The notes: generated by a model from the sequence alone, not told the origin. Numbered from the stretch's first letter, positions 22,519 to 32,337 are shown. The stretch is DNA of 46,402 nucleotides from Pseudomonas sp. CAN1 (GCF_030462585.1 NZ_JASMRU010000007.1:239253-285654); one strand, 5' to 3'. Translations and numbers: made by a program.

Positions 22519-22583
22519 GGGAACTCCTCGAAAGGCCGTTCAGTTCATGCTGGACGCGTACGAGGCAGGACGCAAGGCGCGTG

Positions 22584-23054
22584 CTACAGGCGCGGCTCGA
22601 TCCGTGCGCGGCTGTCGTGCCGCTCGCTCGGGTGGGAATTGACGCCCTCGACCAGCTCAGGCTGCATCAGCTGGCGCAGGGTCGGCTCGTCTGCCGCTTC
22701 CTTGTCCTGGCGGCGTTTCTTCAGCGAACGCTCCAGCGGCCAGCGGATCAGCACGAACAGCAGGTACAGGCCGAAGGAGGCCAGCAGCACCAGGGCCAGG
22801 TCGGAGACTGCGCGCCAGGCGTTGTTGCCGACCTTGAACACCACGTCCAGCGCAGTGATGGCGATGGCCGGGGCATACAGGTTGTTCGCCGGGTCCACCG
22901 GGGTGGGGGTGAACAGCAGGACGACGACTATCACCCGCAGGGGTTCGCGCAGCCAGCGCCACATCCAGCCGGTCATCAGGAACCAGACCAGGGTCAGGCC
23001 CAGGCCGGCGCCGATATAGGCGCCCCAGGCGAGCATGTAATCGTGTTCGTTCAT
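22584..23054 (-). CDS. Conserved inner-membrane protein
   Basis: A 156-residue protein with three or four hydrophobic segments (about residues 8-30, 38-48, 56-70 and 82-105) and a long charged tail (KKRRQDKEAADEPTLRQ to the end) predicted to be cytoplasmic. I do not recognise a named domain. It lies between protease II (divergent) and the HIT gene, the position of PA1305 in P. aeruginosa by memory. Function unknown. Confidence 0.85.
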   Translation of the reverse strand: MNEHDYMLAWGAYIGAGLGLTLVWFLMTGWMWRWLREPLRVIVVVLLFTPTPVDPANNLYAPAIAITALDVVFKVGNNAWRAVSDLALVLLASFGLYLLFVLIRWPLERSLKKRRQDKEAADEPTLRQLMQPELVEGVNSHPSERHDSRARIEPRL

Positions 23055-23158
23055 GCGCGTGCGTACGTGCGGTGTCGACGGAGGGGTGCGTATGATAGCC
23101 GCTTTTCCCCATGGGTGCGCAGCCGGGCGTCATCCATGCCGCCACACGAGGATTCGCC

Positions 23159-25219
23159 ATGACCGACCGCCAGCCCCCCATCGCCCGTCGCGAGGCCGCA
23201 GCCGATCCCTATGCGTGGTTGGAAAACCGCGATGCCGAGGACGTCCTCGACTACCTGAAAGCAGAAAATGCCTACCTGGAAGATCAACTTCTTCCTCAGA
23301 CAAAGCTGCGGGAAACCCTGTTCCAGGAGATCAAGGGCCGTATCCGCGAGACCGACCTGTCGCTGCCCACGCCGTGGGGCCCCTGGCTCTATTACCAGCG
23401 CACCACCGCCGGCGACGAGTACCCGCGCCACTACCGCGCACCGCGCCCGGCCGACGGGTCGCTGACGGTCGACGAGAACGCCGAGCAGCTGCTGCTGGAC
23501 CCGAATGCCCTGGCTGGCGATGACTTCCTGTCGGTCGGTGCCTTCAGCATCAGCCCGGATCATTCGAAGCTGGCCTACAGCCTGGATACCAGCGGCGACG
23601 AGATCTACACCCTCTACGTGAAGGACCTGGCCGACGGCAGCATCGCCACCCTGCCCTTCGAGGATTGCGACGGCAGCCTGACCTGGGCCAACGACAACCG
23701 CACCCTGTTCTTCGGCGAGCTGGACGACACCCACCGTCCGCACAAGCTCTATCGCCATCGCCTGGGCGACAGCGGCGCCCAACTGGTCTTCGAGGAGCCG
23801 GACGGCCGCTTCTTCCTGCACTGCTACCGCGCCAGCTCCGAGCGCCAGCTGGTGCTGCTGCTGGGCAGCAAGACCACCAGCGAAGCCTGGGTGCTCGACG
23901 CCGCCACGCCGGACGGCGAGTTCGTCTGCCTGGCCGCGCGCGAAGAAGGCCACGAGTACTACCCCGACCACGGCCGCTTGAACGGCGACTGGGCCTGGCT
24001 GATCCGCAGCAACCAGACCGGTATCAACTACGCCCTGTACCACGCCAGCGAAGCGCAGCCGACCCGCGCCCACTGGGTCGAGCTGGTGGCGCACCGCGAC
24101 GACGTGATGCTCGAAGGCCTGACCCTGAGCGCCAGCGCCCTGACCCTGAGCCTGCGCGAGGGCGGTTTGCCGATTGTCGAGGTCCACCCGCACGGCCAGC
24201 CGGCGCACCGCGTCGACCTGCCGGACGCCGCCTACAACCTCTACGTGCAGGACAGCCTGGAGTTCGACAGCCCGGTGATCCGCCTGCGCTACGAGGCGCT
24301 CAACCGCCCGGCACAGATCCGCCAGCTGGACCTCGCCAGCGGCGAGCAGCAGGTACTCAAGCAGACCCCGGTGGAAGGCCCCTTCGACGCCGACGCCTAC
24401 GAAAGCCGCCGTCTCTGGGCGGATGCACCCGATGGCGTGCAGGTGCCGATCAGCCTGGTCGGCCGCCGCGAAGTGCTGGAAGACATCGCCCGTGGCAAAC
24501 CGGCGCCGCTCTACCTCTACGGCTACGGCGCCTACGGCGAGAGCCTCGACCCGTGGTTCTCCCACGCGCGTCTGAGCCTGCTGGAGCGCGGCTTCGTCTT
24601 CGCCATCGCCCATGTGCGTGGTGGCGGCGAGCTGGGCGAAGCCTGGTACCGCGCCGGCAAGCTGGCGCACAAGCAGAACACCTTCAGCGACTTCATCGCC
24701 TGCGCCGAACACCTGCTCGGCCACGGCTACAGCACCCCGGCCCAGCTCGCCATCAGCGGCGGCAGCGCCGGCGGCCTGCTGATCGGCGCGGTGCTCAACC
24801 AGCGCCCGCAGCTGTTCGCCGCGGCCATCGCCGAAGTGCCCTTCGTCGATGTGCTCAACAGCATGCTCAACCCCGACCTGCCGCTCACCGTCACCGAGTA
24901 CGACGAGTGGGGCAACCCGCAGGAGCCGGAGGTCTACGAGCGCATCCGCGCCTACGCGCCCTACGAGAATGTAAGCGCCCAGGACTACCCCGCCCTGCTG
25001 GTAGTGGCCGGCTATAACGACAGCCGCGTGCAGTACTGGGAAGCCGCCAAGTGGGTGGCCAAGCTGCGCGTCAGCAAGACCGACGAGCGCCTGCTGCTGC
25101 TCAAGACCGACCTGGGTGCCGGCCACGGCGGCATGAGCGGCCGCTACCAGGGCCTGAAGGACGTCGCGCTGGAATACGCCTTCCTGTTCAAGGTACTGGG
25201 CATCGAAGGCAATTCCTGA
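23159..25219 (+). CDS. ptrB: Protease II / oligopeptidase B (S9A family)
   Basis: A 686-residue serine oligopeptidase that cuts short peptides after basic residues. An N-terminal beta-propeller (about residues 70-400) gates the catalytic alpha/beta-hydrolase domain. The triad can be placed: Ser536 in GGSAGG, Asp621 in GYNDSRV and His656 in GHGGMSG. The oxyanion-region YGYGAYG is near 450. The ATG at 23159 (MTDRQPPIA) is the family start. It overlaps the CPCC gene by one base (TGATG), so the two are translationally coupled. Confidence 0.95.
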   Translation: MTDRQPPIARREAAADPYAWLENRDAEDVLDYLKAENAYLEDQLLPQTKLRETLFQEIKGRIRETDLSLPTPWGPWLYYQRTTAGDEYPRHYRAPRPADGSLTVDENAEQLLLDPNALAGDDFLSVGAFSISPDHSKLAYSLDTSGDEIYTLYVKDLADGSIATLPFEDCDGSLTWANDNRTLFFGELDDTHRPHKLYRHRLGDSGAQLVFEEPDGRFFLHCYRASSERQLVLLLGSKTTSEAWVLDAATPDGEFVCLAAREEGHEYYPDHGRLNGDWAWLIRSNQTGINYALYHASEAQPTRAHWVELVAHRDDVMLEGLTLSASALTLSLREGGLPIVEVHPHGQPAHRVDLPDAAYNLYVQDSLEFDSPVIRLRYEALNRPAQIRQLDLASGEQQVLKQTPVEGPFDADAYESRRLWADAPDGVQVPISLVGRREVLEDIARGKPAPLYLYGYGAYGESLDPWFSHARLSLLERGFVFAIAHVRGGGELGEAWYRAGKLAHKQNTFSDFIACAEHLLGHGYSTPAQLAISGGSAGGLLIGAVLNQRPQLFAAAIAEVPFVDVLNSMLNPDLPLTVTEYDEWGNPQEPEVYERIRAYAPYENVSAQDYPALLVVAGYNDSRVQYWEAAKWVAKLRVSKTDERLLLLKTDLGAGHGGMSGRYQGLKDVALEYAFLFKVLGIEGNS

Positions 25220-25560
25220 TGCTCTACACCTGCCCCTGCTGCGGCCATTTCAGTTTCGGCGACCCTCCGGGGTCGTACGAAATCTGCGAGATCTGCTTCT
25301 GGGAAGACGATCACCTGCAGCTGTGCTTCCCCGACGCGCGCGGCGGCGCCAACGCCGTGAGCCTGATCGAGGCGCAGGTCAACTATGTGCAGTGGGGTGC
25401 CTGTGAACGGCGCTTCCGCGCCCAGGTGCGCCCGGCAACCATCGACGACGTGAAGGACGACCGCTGGTTCCCGTTGTGGGAGAAGCGTGTGGAGCTACCG
25501 GACGACGAAGCGCCGCTGGCCGGCGAAGAAGCCTGCTACTGGCTGCGCACGCCGGGCTGA
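25219..25560 (+). CDS. CPCC-family cysteine-rich protein
   Basis: A 113-residue protein with the zinc-ribbon-like motif CPCC at residues 5-8 (LYTCPCCGHF) and a second CEICFWEDD, as in the Cys_rich_CPCC family, which probably binds zinc. It starts inside the ptrB stop codon (TGATG), so it depends on ptrB translation. The family has no settled function. It converges with the LysE gene with 7 bases between stops. Confidence 0.9.
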   Translation: MLYTCPCCGHFSFGDPPGSYEICEICFWEDDHLQLCFPDARGGANAVSLIEAQVNYVQWGACERRFRAQVRPATIDDVKDDRWFPLWEKRVELPDDEAPLAGEEACYWLRTPG

Positions 25561-25567
25561 ATAGCTT

Positions 25568-26197
25568 TCAGCGACGGCTGCTGAAGGCCAGGCCGACACC
25601 CATGGCGACGATCAACCCGCCCGAGGCGCTCTGCTGCCAGCGCCGCCAGCTCGGGTTGCTGCCCACGCGATTGCCGACGCGCCCGGCGACCAGCGACACC
25701 GCGGCATTCACCAGGCAACCGCCGAGGTTGAACAGCAGGCCGAGGCAGAGAATCTGCAGCACGAAGTTCGGGCCGCCGGCCGGCACGAACTGCGGCAGGA
25801 AGGCGAGGAAGAACAGCGCCACCTTGGGGTTGAACACGTTGACCAGCATGCCCTGCAGGAACACCCGGCTCAGCCGTGCGGGCTCCAGCTCGGTGCGTTT
25901 CTGTTCGCGCCAGGCGCCGCGGATCAGCTGCACGCCGAGCCAGACCAGGTAGAGCGCGCCCAGCCACTTGAGCACGCCGAAAGCCACGCTGGACATCATC
26001 AGCAACGCCGACAGGCCGAAGGCCGCTGCCAGCATGTGCACCACGCAGCCGGCGCCGATCCCCAAGGTCGACATCAGGCCCGCCGCCGGACCCTGGGCAG
26101 CCGAACGCGAGGCCACGTAGAGCATGTCCGGGCCGGGCGTGAGGTTGAGTGCGAGGGTGGCGATGAAGAACAGGCTGAGGCTTTCAAGGCTGGGCAT
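25568..26197 (-). CDS. LysE-family translocator
   Basis: A 209-residue inner-membrane exporter with six hydrophobic segments. The LysE/RhtB signature is LNLTPGPDMLYVASRSAAQG (about residues 17-36), and FFLAFLPQFV is further family sequence. Members export amino acids or homoserine lactones; the substrate here is unknown. It converges with the CPCC gene and stands alone. Confidence 0.92.
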   Translation of the reverse strand: MPSLESLSLFFIATLALNLTPGPDMLYVASRSAAQGPAAGLMSTLGIGAGCVVHMLAAAFGLSALLMMSSVAFGVLKWLGALYLVWLGVQLIRGAWREQKRTELEPARLSRVFLQGMLVNVFNPKVALFFLAFLPQFVPAGGPNFVLQILCLGLLFNLGGCLVNAAVSLVAGRVGNRVGSNPSWRRWQQSASGGLIVAMGVGLAFSSRR

Positions 26198-26269
26198 GGC
26201 GCGGCTCCGGGACGGCAGACGCGCAGCATGCCACGCCGGGCGCCGCTTGCGGAACCCGCGGCGGCTGGC

Positions 26270-26719
26270 TCAGCCGGCGCGGAAGATCAGGTGCTCTTCC
26301 CAGTCGTCCTCGGCCACCGAGTTCTCGCTGAGCATGCGCCCGGACTGCGAGATGCGCTCGTGGTGCACCGCGTCCGGATCACCGCAGACCAGGTGATGCC
26401 ACAGCGGCAGGTCCTTGCCCTCGGCCACCAGGCGGTAGCCACAGGTCGGCGGCAGCCACTGGAACTCGTCGGCCTGGGCCGGGGTGAGCTGGATGCAGTC
26501 GGGCACGCTGGCGCGGCGGTTGGCGTAGTCGGTGCAGCGGCAGGTCTTCATGTCCAGCAGCTTGCAGGCGATGCGCGTGTAGTAGACGGCGCCGTCGTCC
26601 TCGTCTTCCAGCTTCTGCAGGCAGCACAGGCCGCAGCCGTCGCACAGCGACTCCCACTCTTGCTGATCGAGCTGGTCGAGGGTCTTGCGTTTCCAGAAGG
26701 GTTCGACTTTGGCGGCCAT
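26270..26719 (-). CDS. YcgN/UPF0260 cysteine-cluster protein
   Basis: A 149-residue protein with the Cys cluster of the YkgJ/YcgN group: Cys26, 29, 32, 33, 52, 60, 62 and 75 ([15 protein letters not shown]). It probably binds a metal or Fe-S centre. The start is near [12 protein letters not shown] by family likeness, yet no Shine-Dalgarno precedes it; instead TATAAA lies three bases upstream (26722-26727). Function unknown. Confidence 0.88.
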   Translation of the reverse strand: MAAKVEPFWKRKTLDQLDQQEWESLCDGCGLCCLQKLEDEDDGAVYYTRIACKLLDMKTCRCTDYANRRASVPDCIQLTPAQADEFQWLPPTCGYRLVAEGKDLPLWHHLVCGDPDAVHHERISQSGRMLSENSVAEDDWEEHLIFRAG

Positions 26720-26966
26720 TTTTTATACAGGGGCAATTTCACGGGGCGCAAAGTCTAAGCCTCGCGAGCAGCAAGGCCAAGTGCAGGCGACCATTGACCG
26801 CGCGGCGCTTGCCAGAGCGTGTCGCGCTGGTTAGTTTGACCGACCCACGGGCCCGGTCCGCTTGCCTTCTACCAGTGCCGCGAGACCCACCAGCCGCCCA
26901 ACCCCACCGCGATGCCCGGCCGACCACGGCACCATCGGCAGAGTCCAAACCCTTCAAGGAGCCACC

Positions 26967-27560
26967 ATGAGCGCCAATCCGCGCGTTTCCGAGCACCCCA
27001 TCGACCCGCAGTTCATCAATCGCTGGTCGCCCCGCGCCTTCAACGGCGAAGCCATTCCCCAGGAGACCCTGCTGAGCTTCATCGAGGCCGCGCGCTGGGC
27101 GCCGTCCTCCTTCAACTCGCAGCCCTGGCGCTTCCTCTTCGCCCTGCGCGACACGCCGAACTGGCAGCGCTACCTGAACCTGCTCGGCGAGTTCAACCGC
27201 GGCTGGGCGCAGCACGCCTCGGCGCTGGTGGTGGTGCTGTCGAAGACCACCTTCGCCCCGCCCGGCTCCAGCGAGGAAAAGCCGGCCCTGTGGCACAGCT
27301 TCGACACCGGCTCCGCCTGGGGCTTCCTCGCCCTGCAGGCGAGCCTGGCCGGCTGGCATACCCACGGCATGGCTGGCTTCGATCGCGAACTGGCGCGCAC
27401 TGAGCTGAAGGTCCCGGCGGATCATGAGATCCATGCGGTGATCGCCATCGGCAAGCTCGGCGACAAGTCGATCCTCGCCGAGAGCCTGCAGGCCCGCGAA
27501 GTGCCCAACGCCCGCCGCCCGCTGGCGGAGATCGTGGCCGAGGGTGATTTCTCGCTCTGA
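26967..27560 (+). CDS. Nitroreductase-family oxidoreductase
   Basis: A 197-residue flavoprotein of the nitroreductase family (FMN-dependent NAD(P)H oxidation). FMN-contact regions are RWSPRAFNGEAIP near residue 21 and RWAPSSFNSQPWRFLF near residue 45, with a C-terminal GKLG segment. The ATG at 26967 follows AAGGAG (SD, 6-base spacing); an upstream in-frame start is rejected because it has no family sequence. Substrate unknown. Confidence 0.92.
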   Translation: MSANPRVSEHPIDPQFINRWSPRAFNGEAIPQETLLSFIEAARWAPSSFNSQPWRFLFALRDTPNWQRYLNLLGEFNRGWAQHASALVVVLSKTTFAPPGSSEEKPALWHSFDTGSAWGFLALQASLAGWHTHGMAGFDRELARTELKVPADHEIHAVIAIGKLGDKSILAESLQAREVPNARRPLAEIVAEGDFSL

Positions 27561-27570
27561 TGCCTGACCT

Positions 27571-27639
27571 GTAGGAGCGAGCGTGCTCGCGAATCGCATG
27601 GCACCGAGTTATGCGGTTCGCGAGCAAGCTCGCTCCTAC
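27571..27639. repeat. REP-type palindrome
   Basis: GTAGGAGCGAGCGTGCTCGC with inverse GCGAGCAAGCTCGCTCCTAC, next to the nitroreductase stop. Canonical except for one base in the left arm. Confidence 0.9.
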
Positions 27640-27649
27640 GAAAAGCCAC

Positions 27650-27679
27650 AAAAAAAAGGCCCCAATGGGGCCTTTTTCG
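27650..27679. terminator. Bidirectional terminator
   Basis: AAAAAAAGGCCCC-AAT-GGGGCCTTTTT lies between the convergent nitroreductase and dehydrogenase genes, with A and T runs that let it work in both directions. Confidence 0.9.
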
Positions 27680-27692
27680 TTACCGCTAGCGG

Positions 27693-28625
27693 TCAGTACC
27701 CGCGGGAGAAATCCACCTCGCCACGCATGGCCTGCCCCGCCCAGAAGCGCGTGAGGTTGTCGCGGAACAGGTCGATCAGCAGGGTCGGCAGCGTCGGTGC
27801 GGCGGTATGGCCAGTCAGCAGCAGGCGCGGCGTGTGCCAGAACGGGTGGGAGACCGGCAGCGGCTCCTCGCGGCAGACGTCGATCACCGCGCCAGCGAAC
27901 TGGTTGGCCTCCAGCGCCGCGACCAGGTCCGCGTCCACCACCGACGTGCCACGCCCGGCATTGAGGAACAGCGCGGTGGGCTTCATCCGCTGGAACAGCG
28001 CGAGGTTATAGACATCGCGAGTTTCCGGGGTGTCGGGCAGCAGGTTGATCACGTAGTCGGCGGTTTCGGTCAGGCGCGGCAGGTCTTCCATGCCGCCCAT
28101 GCGGCCGAAGGGCACCAGTGCCCGCGGATTCTTCGCCACGCCGACCAGCTCGACACCGAACGGCGCCAGCATGTGCGCCACCGCCTGGCCGATCTCGCCG
28201 GTACCGACGATGAGAATCTGCCGGCCACTCAGGCTGCCCGGCACGCGGTCGTCCCATTGCACGCCCACCTGGCTGGCCAGGCGGCCGAGGAACTGGCGTT
28301 CATGGGCGAGCATGTAGGTGAGCAGGTATTCGGTCATGACCTGACCGAAGATACCGACGGCGCGGGTCAGGGCGTAGTCCTTGGGCAGGTCGTCACCCAG
28401 CAGCGGGGTGATACCGGCCCAGCTGGACTGGATCCACACCGGGTGCACGCCCTGACGCAGAAGCTGCGCGGCCAGGGTCGGCTCGCCGAGCCAGACCGGG
28501 CATTCCGCCGCGGCCTCCACCAGCTTGGCCGGGTCGTTGCCGGAGATCACCGTCAAACGGGGTTCGGCCGCCATCAGCAGGGCGGCGTAAAGAGCGTGTT
28601 CGCGATCGAGTACGAGCAGGCGCAT
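27693..28625 (-). CDS. D-2-hydroxyacid dehydrogenase (GhrA-like)
   Basis: A 310-residue NAD(P)H-dependent dehydrogenase. The nucleotide-binding loop is GTGEIGQAVAHML (about 140-152). Catalytic residues are visible: Arg in LNAGRGTSVVD, Glu in DVCREEPLP and His in TGHTAAP. This resembles the glyoxylate/hydroxypyruvate reductase A branch, which reduces 2-oxo acids. It stands alone with a bidirectional terminator downstream. The 249 bases upstream (28626-28874) show nothing I can name. Confidence 0.93.
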   Translation of the reverse strand: MRLLVLDREHALYAALLMAAEPRLTVISGNDPAKLVEAAAECPVWLGEPTLAAQLLRQGVHPVWIQSSWAGITPLLGDDLPKDYALTRAVGIFGQVMTEYLLTYMLAHERQFLGRLASQVGVQWDDRVPGSLSGRQILIVGTGEIGQAVAHMLAPFGVELVGVAKNPRALVPFGRMGGMEDLPRLTETADYVINLLPDTPETRDVYNLALFQRMKPTALFLNAGRGTSVVDADLVAALEANQFAGAVIDVCREEPLPVSHPFWHTPRLLLTGHTAAPTLPTLLIDLFRDNLTRFWAGQAMRGEVDFSRGY

Positions 28626-28874
28626 GGTCAGGCCTTTCGCTTCGAACGGTGGAGCATTTCCGGCTGGCGCATCTTGGCTCGCTTCAGGTGGGCTTCCCTG
28701 GGGATATCGTCATCAGTTCGAGGGAAGTCAGGCGGCTATAGACACAGCCAGAGACCAAGCGTTCCGCTCCGTTGAACCCTTCGCTCCGCGCATAATGCGC
28801 TCAAGCCGCGAACTTGCACAGTGCCAGCACCGGGCAAATCCGCGGCCTGAAGGGGTCGCGGCGCAAATCCAAGG

Positions 28875-29168
28875 TCAGACCGGATCGTTGCGCCGCAGCA
28901 GCTCCTCGGGCAGGTGTTCGATGTACTCGTCTTCGGCCGGCGGCATCTGCAGGTGGAAGCCCTGCTTCTCGATGTTTTCCAGCACCACGTTGATGTCCTC
29001 GCGGGCCAGCTGGCGCTCGGGGCTGAGCACCAGGTCGAAGGTGTGCTTGGGCGCGCCGAACGCCGCCAGCAGTGCTTCGGGCACGCGGCTCAGGGCTTCG
29101 CGCTTGTCGACGTACAGGTACATCTCGTTCTTGCGCGGGCTCTTGTAGATGGAGCAGATGCGTTTCAT
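28875..29168 (-). CDS. YcgL-domain protein
   Basis: A 97-residue protein of the YcgL/UPF0745 family ([20 protein letters not shown], then LPEELLRR near the end). It is found in gammaproteobacteria beside rnd, as here, where it starts 18 bases after the RNase D stop on the same strand. No biochemical function is known; a link to RNA turnover is suggested only by the neighbour. Confidence 0.92.
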   Translation of the reverse strand: MKRICSIYKSPRKNEMYLYVDKREALSRVPEALLAAFGAPKHTFDLVLSPERQLAREDINVVLENIEKQGFHLQMPPAEDEYIEHLPEELLRRNDPV

Positions 29169-29185
29169 GTCGAAGTGTTTCCGCG

Positions 29186-30319
29186 TTATTCGGTGGTAGG
29201 AGCCGCGAGGCTGTCGAGCAGGGCCTGGCCCATCAGCTCGCGGCGCCAGCCTTGCAGCGAATCGGGCAGTTGGTAGGGGCCGTTGGGCCAGCCGGTCTTG
29301 AGCAGGGCTTCGAGGATCTTCTTGCGCAGCATCAGTTCGGGCGCCATCTGCAGGCGCTCGGCTTCCTTCTGGCCGACTTCGCGGAGCATCTTCAGCACCG
29401 GGGTGATCTCACGCGGCAGCGGCTCGGGCAGCGTCTGCGGGCGATCGGCCTCCGGCAGCTTCGCCGCGTGGGCGATCAGCGCGATCAGGGTGTCGCCATC
29501 CTGGCGCACGGTGCGCGGGTGCATGTCGTCGATGCGCGCCAGGGCGACCTTGTCAGTCGGCTGGAAGCGCGCCAGCGGCCACAGGGTGTGCTCGCGCAGG
29601 ATGTGGTTGCGCGGCTTGTTGCGCAGCCGCGCCTGCTCCTCGCGCCAGACACACAGCTCGCGCAACACGGCCAGTTGCTGGGGATTGAGCTTCCACGCCA
29701 GCTTGATATCGAGGTAGGCCTGCTGCGGGTCGCTGACGCGGCTCTGGTTGTTGGTCAGGTCGGTGCCGTCGGCCAGCAGCCACTGCAGCTTCTCGTCGCT
29801 CAGGCGCGGCGCCAGCTTCACGTAGACCTCGGCCAGGTGCAGCACGTCCTCGGCGGCGTAGCGCACCTGCATGTCGGTCAGCGGGCGCTGCAGCCAGTCG
29901 GAGCGGGTCTCGTCCTTGGGCAGGTCGAGGCCGAGGATTTCCAGCACCAGCTTGGAATAGCCCATGGAATGCGGCATGCCCAGGTAGGCGGCGGCCAGCT
30001 GGGTGTCGAACAGTGGCTGCGGCAGGCTGCCGGTCAGGCGCTGGAACACTTCCAGGTCCTCGCCGCAGGCATGGAACACCTTGACCACCACCGGCGATTC
30101 GAGCACGGCGGCGAACGGCGACCAGTCGCGGATCAGCAGCGGGTCGATCAGCCACACGCCACTGCCATCGCCCACCTGCACCAGGCCGGCGGCCGGGTAG
30201 AAGGTATCGACACGCATGAACTCGGTATCGAGCGCGAGGTACGGCAGTTCTTTCCAGTCCTGGCACTTGCGCTCCAGGGTGGCATCGTCGCGAATCCACT
30301 GTATGTCGAGGACGGTCAC
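29186..30319 (-). CDS. rnd: Ribonuclease D
   Basis: A 377-residue 3'-5' exoribonuclease that trims tRNA precursors. DEDDy motifs are Asp31 and Glu33 in [14 protein letters not shown] and [13 protein letters not shown] domains fill the C-terminal half (about 205-370). I choose the GTG at 30319 because AAGGAG sits 6 bases from it, but touches the in-frame ATG two codons upstream (30325), leaving that one no spacing. It is followed by the YcgL gene in the same operon. Confidence 0.94.
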   Translation of the reverse strand: MTVLDIQWIRDDATLERKCQDWKELPYLALDTEFMRVDTFYPAAGLVQVGDGSGVWLIDPLLIRDWSPFAAVLESPVVVKVFHACGEDLEVFQRLTGSLPQPLFDTQLAAAYLGMPHSMGYSKLVLEILGLDLPKDETRSDWLQRPLTDMQVRYAAEDVLHLAEVYVKLAPRLSDEKLQWLLADGTDLTNNQSRVSDPQQAYLDIKLAWKLNPQQLAVLRELCVWREEQARLRNKPRNHILREHTLWPLARFQPTDKVALARIDDMHPRTVRQDGDTLIALIAHAAKLPEADRPQTLPEPLPREITPVLKMLREVGQKEAERLQMAPELMLRKKILEALLKTGWPNGPYQLPDSLQGWRRELMGQALLDSLAAPTTE

Positions 30320-30458
30320 GAACATCTCCTTCGTTTCGGTGCGCGCAGTATATAGAGATGCAGGATGTGCGAGCATTCCGCTCGGCTATCGGCGTGTGAC
30401 GATTTGCTGGCAACTTCTACGCTTTGCCCCGCCCACAACAACAAGAAGGCAGCTTTGC

Positions 30459-31520
30459 ATGAAAAAGCTTTTCGCTCTGGTCGTCCTGCTGGTGGCCGCG
30501 CTCGCCGTGTACCTGGCGCTCACGCCCAGCCCCATCGACCCGCTGACCTGGACGCCGCCCAAGGCGCCGCCGATGACCGGCGTGATGGAACCCAACGACA
30601 CGCTGATGAAGGCCGAACTGCTCGCCCAGGGCCAGATCGTCGGTCCCGAGGACACCGCCGTGGACAGCCAGGGCCGGGTCTTCGCCGGGTTGGATGACGG
30701 GCGCATCGTGCGCATCGGCGCCGACGGCAAGGCCGAAACCTTCGTCGAGACCGGCGGCCGCCCGCTGGGCCTGGCGTTCGACAAGGCCGGCAACCTGATC
30801 GTCGCCGATGCCTGGAAGGGCCTGCTGCAGGTCGACCCGCAGGGCAAGATCCGCCTGCTCAGCGATTCGGCCGATGGCCTGCCGTTCGGCTTCACCGACG
30901 ACCTCGACATCGCCAGCGACGGGCGCATCTACTTCAGCGACGCTTCCAGCCGCTTCCACCAGCCCGACTACATCCTCGACCTGCTCGAAGCGCGCCCCCA
31001 CGGCCGCCTGCTGCGCTACGACCCGGCCACCGGCAAGACCGAGACGCTGCTCAAGGACCTGTACTTCGCCAATGGCGTGGCGCTGTCGCAGCACGAGGAC
31101 TTCGTGCTGGTCAACGAAACCTACCGCTACCGCATCACCCGCTACTGGCTCAAGGGCGAGAAGGCCGGGCAGCACGAGGTATTCATCGACAACCTGCCGG
31201 GCCTGCCGGACAACCTCGCCAGTGACCGCGAGGGCACCTTCTGGGTCGCCCTGCCTTCGCCGCGCAAGGCCGATGCCGACGTGATCCAGCAGATGCCCTG
31301 GCTCAAGCGCCAGCTCACCAAGCTGCCGCGCGCCGTGCTACCCAAGCCGGTGCCCTATGGCCTGGTGATCCAGGTGAACGAGAAAGGCGAGATCGTGCGC
31401 AGCCTGCACGACACCAGCGGCCAGCACCTGCGCATGGTGACCTCGGCCAAGCCGGTGAACGGCGTGCTGTACCTGGGCAGCCTGGAGAACGACCGTATCG
31501 GGCGGCTCCCTATCCGCTGA
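30459..31520 (+). CDS. SMP-30/strictosidine-synthase-like exported protein
   Basis: A 353-residue protein with an N-terminal hydrophobic segment (KLFALVVLLVAALAVYLAL, residues 3-21), probably a signal anchor. A six-bladed beta-propeller of the SMP-30/gluconolactonase or strictosidine synthase type follows (GPEDTAVDSQGRVFAGLDDG, then FANGVALSQHEDFVLVNET). It may be a lactonase or an arylesterase-like enzyme of the periplasm; the substrate is unknown. AGAAGG lies upstream of the ATG. Divergent from rnd. Confidence 0.88.
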   Translation: MKKLFALVVLLVAALAVYLALTPSPIDPLTWTPPKAPPMTGVMEPNDTLMKAELLAQGQIVGPEDTAVDSQGRVFAGLDDGRIVRIGADGKAETFVETGGRPLGLAFDKAGNLIVADAWKGLLQVDPQGKIRLLSDSADGLPFGFTDDLDIASDGRIYFSDASSRFHQPDYILDLLEARPHGRLLRYDPATGKTETLLKDLYFANGVALSQHEDFVLVNETYRYRITRYWLKGEKAGQHEVFIDNLPGLPDNLASDREGTFWVALPSPRKADADVIQQMPWLKRQLTKLPRAVLPKPVPYGLVIQVNEKGEIVRSLHDTSGQHLRMVTSAKPVNGVLYLGSLENDRIGRLPIR

Positions 31521-31542
31521 GGGCTCCAACTCCACTGACGCC

Positions 31543-32337
31543 TCAGGCCGGCGTCTGCTCCTGTGGGGCAGGCGCCGGAACAGGCTGAGGGCTGGACTCC
31601 AGCAGCTCCAGCATGCGCACCCGCACCTCGCTCATCAGCGCATCGACGCCGCGCTCGGTGTATTGGGTGGAGTCGATGGGCGCGCCGACATGCACTTCCA
31701 CCGGCATGCCGATATTCAGCTTCAGCCCACCCGCTGGCAGCAACTGCTGGATGCCGCGGATCGCCACCGGGACGATGATCGCGTCGGTCTGCTGGGCCAG
31801 GCGGAAGCAGCCCTTCTTGAACGGCTGCAGCTTGCCATCCTTCGAGCGCGTGCCCTCGGGCGCGGCCCAGAGCACGATGCCGCTTTCCATCATGTCGCGC
31901 GCTTTCGCCAGGTCCGCCATGGCCTGGTGGCGGTTGTGCCGGTCGATGGAGGGGAACTCCGCCGCGCGCATCGCCGCGCCCCACACCGGCACGGCGAACA
32001 GTTCCTTCTTCGCCAGCATGCGGATCGAGCCGGGCATGGTCACGAAGATCGCCGGGATGTCGTAGAAGCTGGAATGGGTGCAGAGGATCATGTAGCGGCG
32101 CCCGTCGCCGAAGTCCGGCACCTCGCCATGGCGGCTCATGCGCGCGCCGGTCAGGCGCAGCAGGCTGCCCGACCAGTCACGGGTGAAACCGTCGACCTTG
32201 GCGCGGCGCAGCCGGCCGATGGCGCCCAGCGCCAGGACCCGGACGCTGTAGCCCAGGGTGATCAGAACGGTCGCCAGCCCCACCAGGGCGACGCGCAGCG
32301 GGCCCGCCTTGCGCGGTGCCGATTGCTGGTTGTGCAT
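31543..32337 (-). CDS. 1-acylglycerol-3-phosphate acyltransferase-like protein
   Basis: A 264-residue membrane-associated acyltransferase of the PlsC family. The catalytic HX4D is His88-Asp93 (THSSFYD), and the substrate-binding EGTRS motif is near residue 151. A membrane helix (about residues 15-40) precedes. The ATG at 32337 (MHNQQSAPR) with GGGGAG at 9 bases is preferred over a TTG nine bases upstream. It may make phosphatidic acid or acylate another lipid. Divergent from the sulfurtransferase. Confidence 0.88.
   Translation of the reverse strand: MHNQQSAPRKAGPLRVALVGLATVLITLGYSVRVLALGAIGRLRRAKVDGFTRDWSGSLLRLTGARMSRHGEVPDFGDGRRYMILCTHSSFYDIPAIFVTMPGSIRMLAKKELFAVPVWGAAMRAAEFPSIDRHNRHQAMADLAKARDMMESGIVLWAAPEGTRSKDGKLQPFKKGCFRLAQQTDAIIVPVAIRGIQQLLPAGGLKLNIGMPVEVHVGAPIDSTQYTERGVDALMSEVRVRMLELLESSPQPVPAPAPQEQTPA

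Noticed and set aside
23051..25126. 691-codon open frame antisense to ptrB
   Set aside because: Shadow of a well-supported gene with catalytic triad; the antisense product has no recognisable domain.
28626..28874. Possible small gene between YcgL and the dehydrogenase
   Set aside because: No frame with a Shine-Dalgarno or protein-like composition on either strand.
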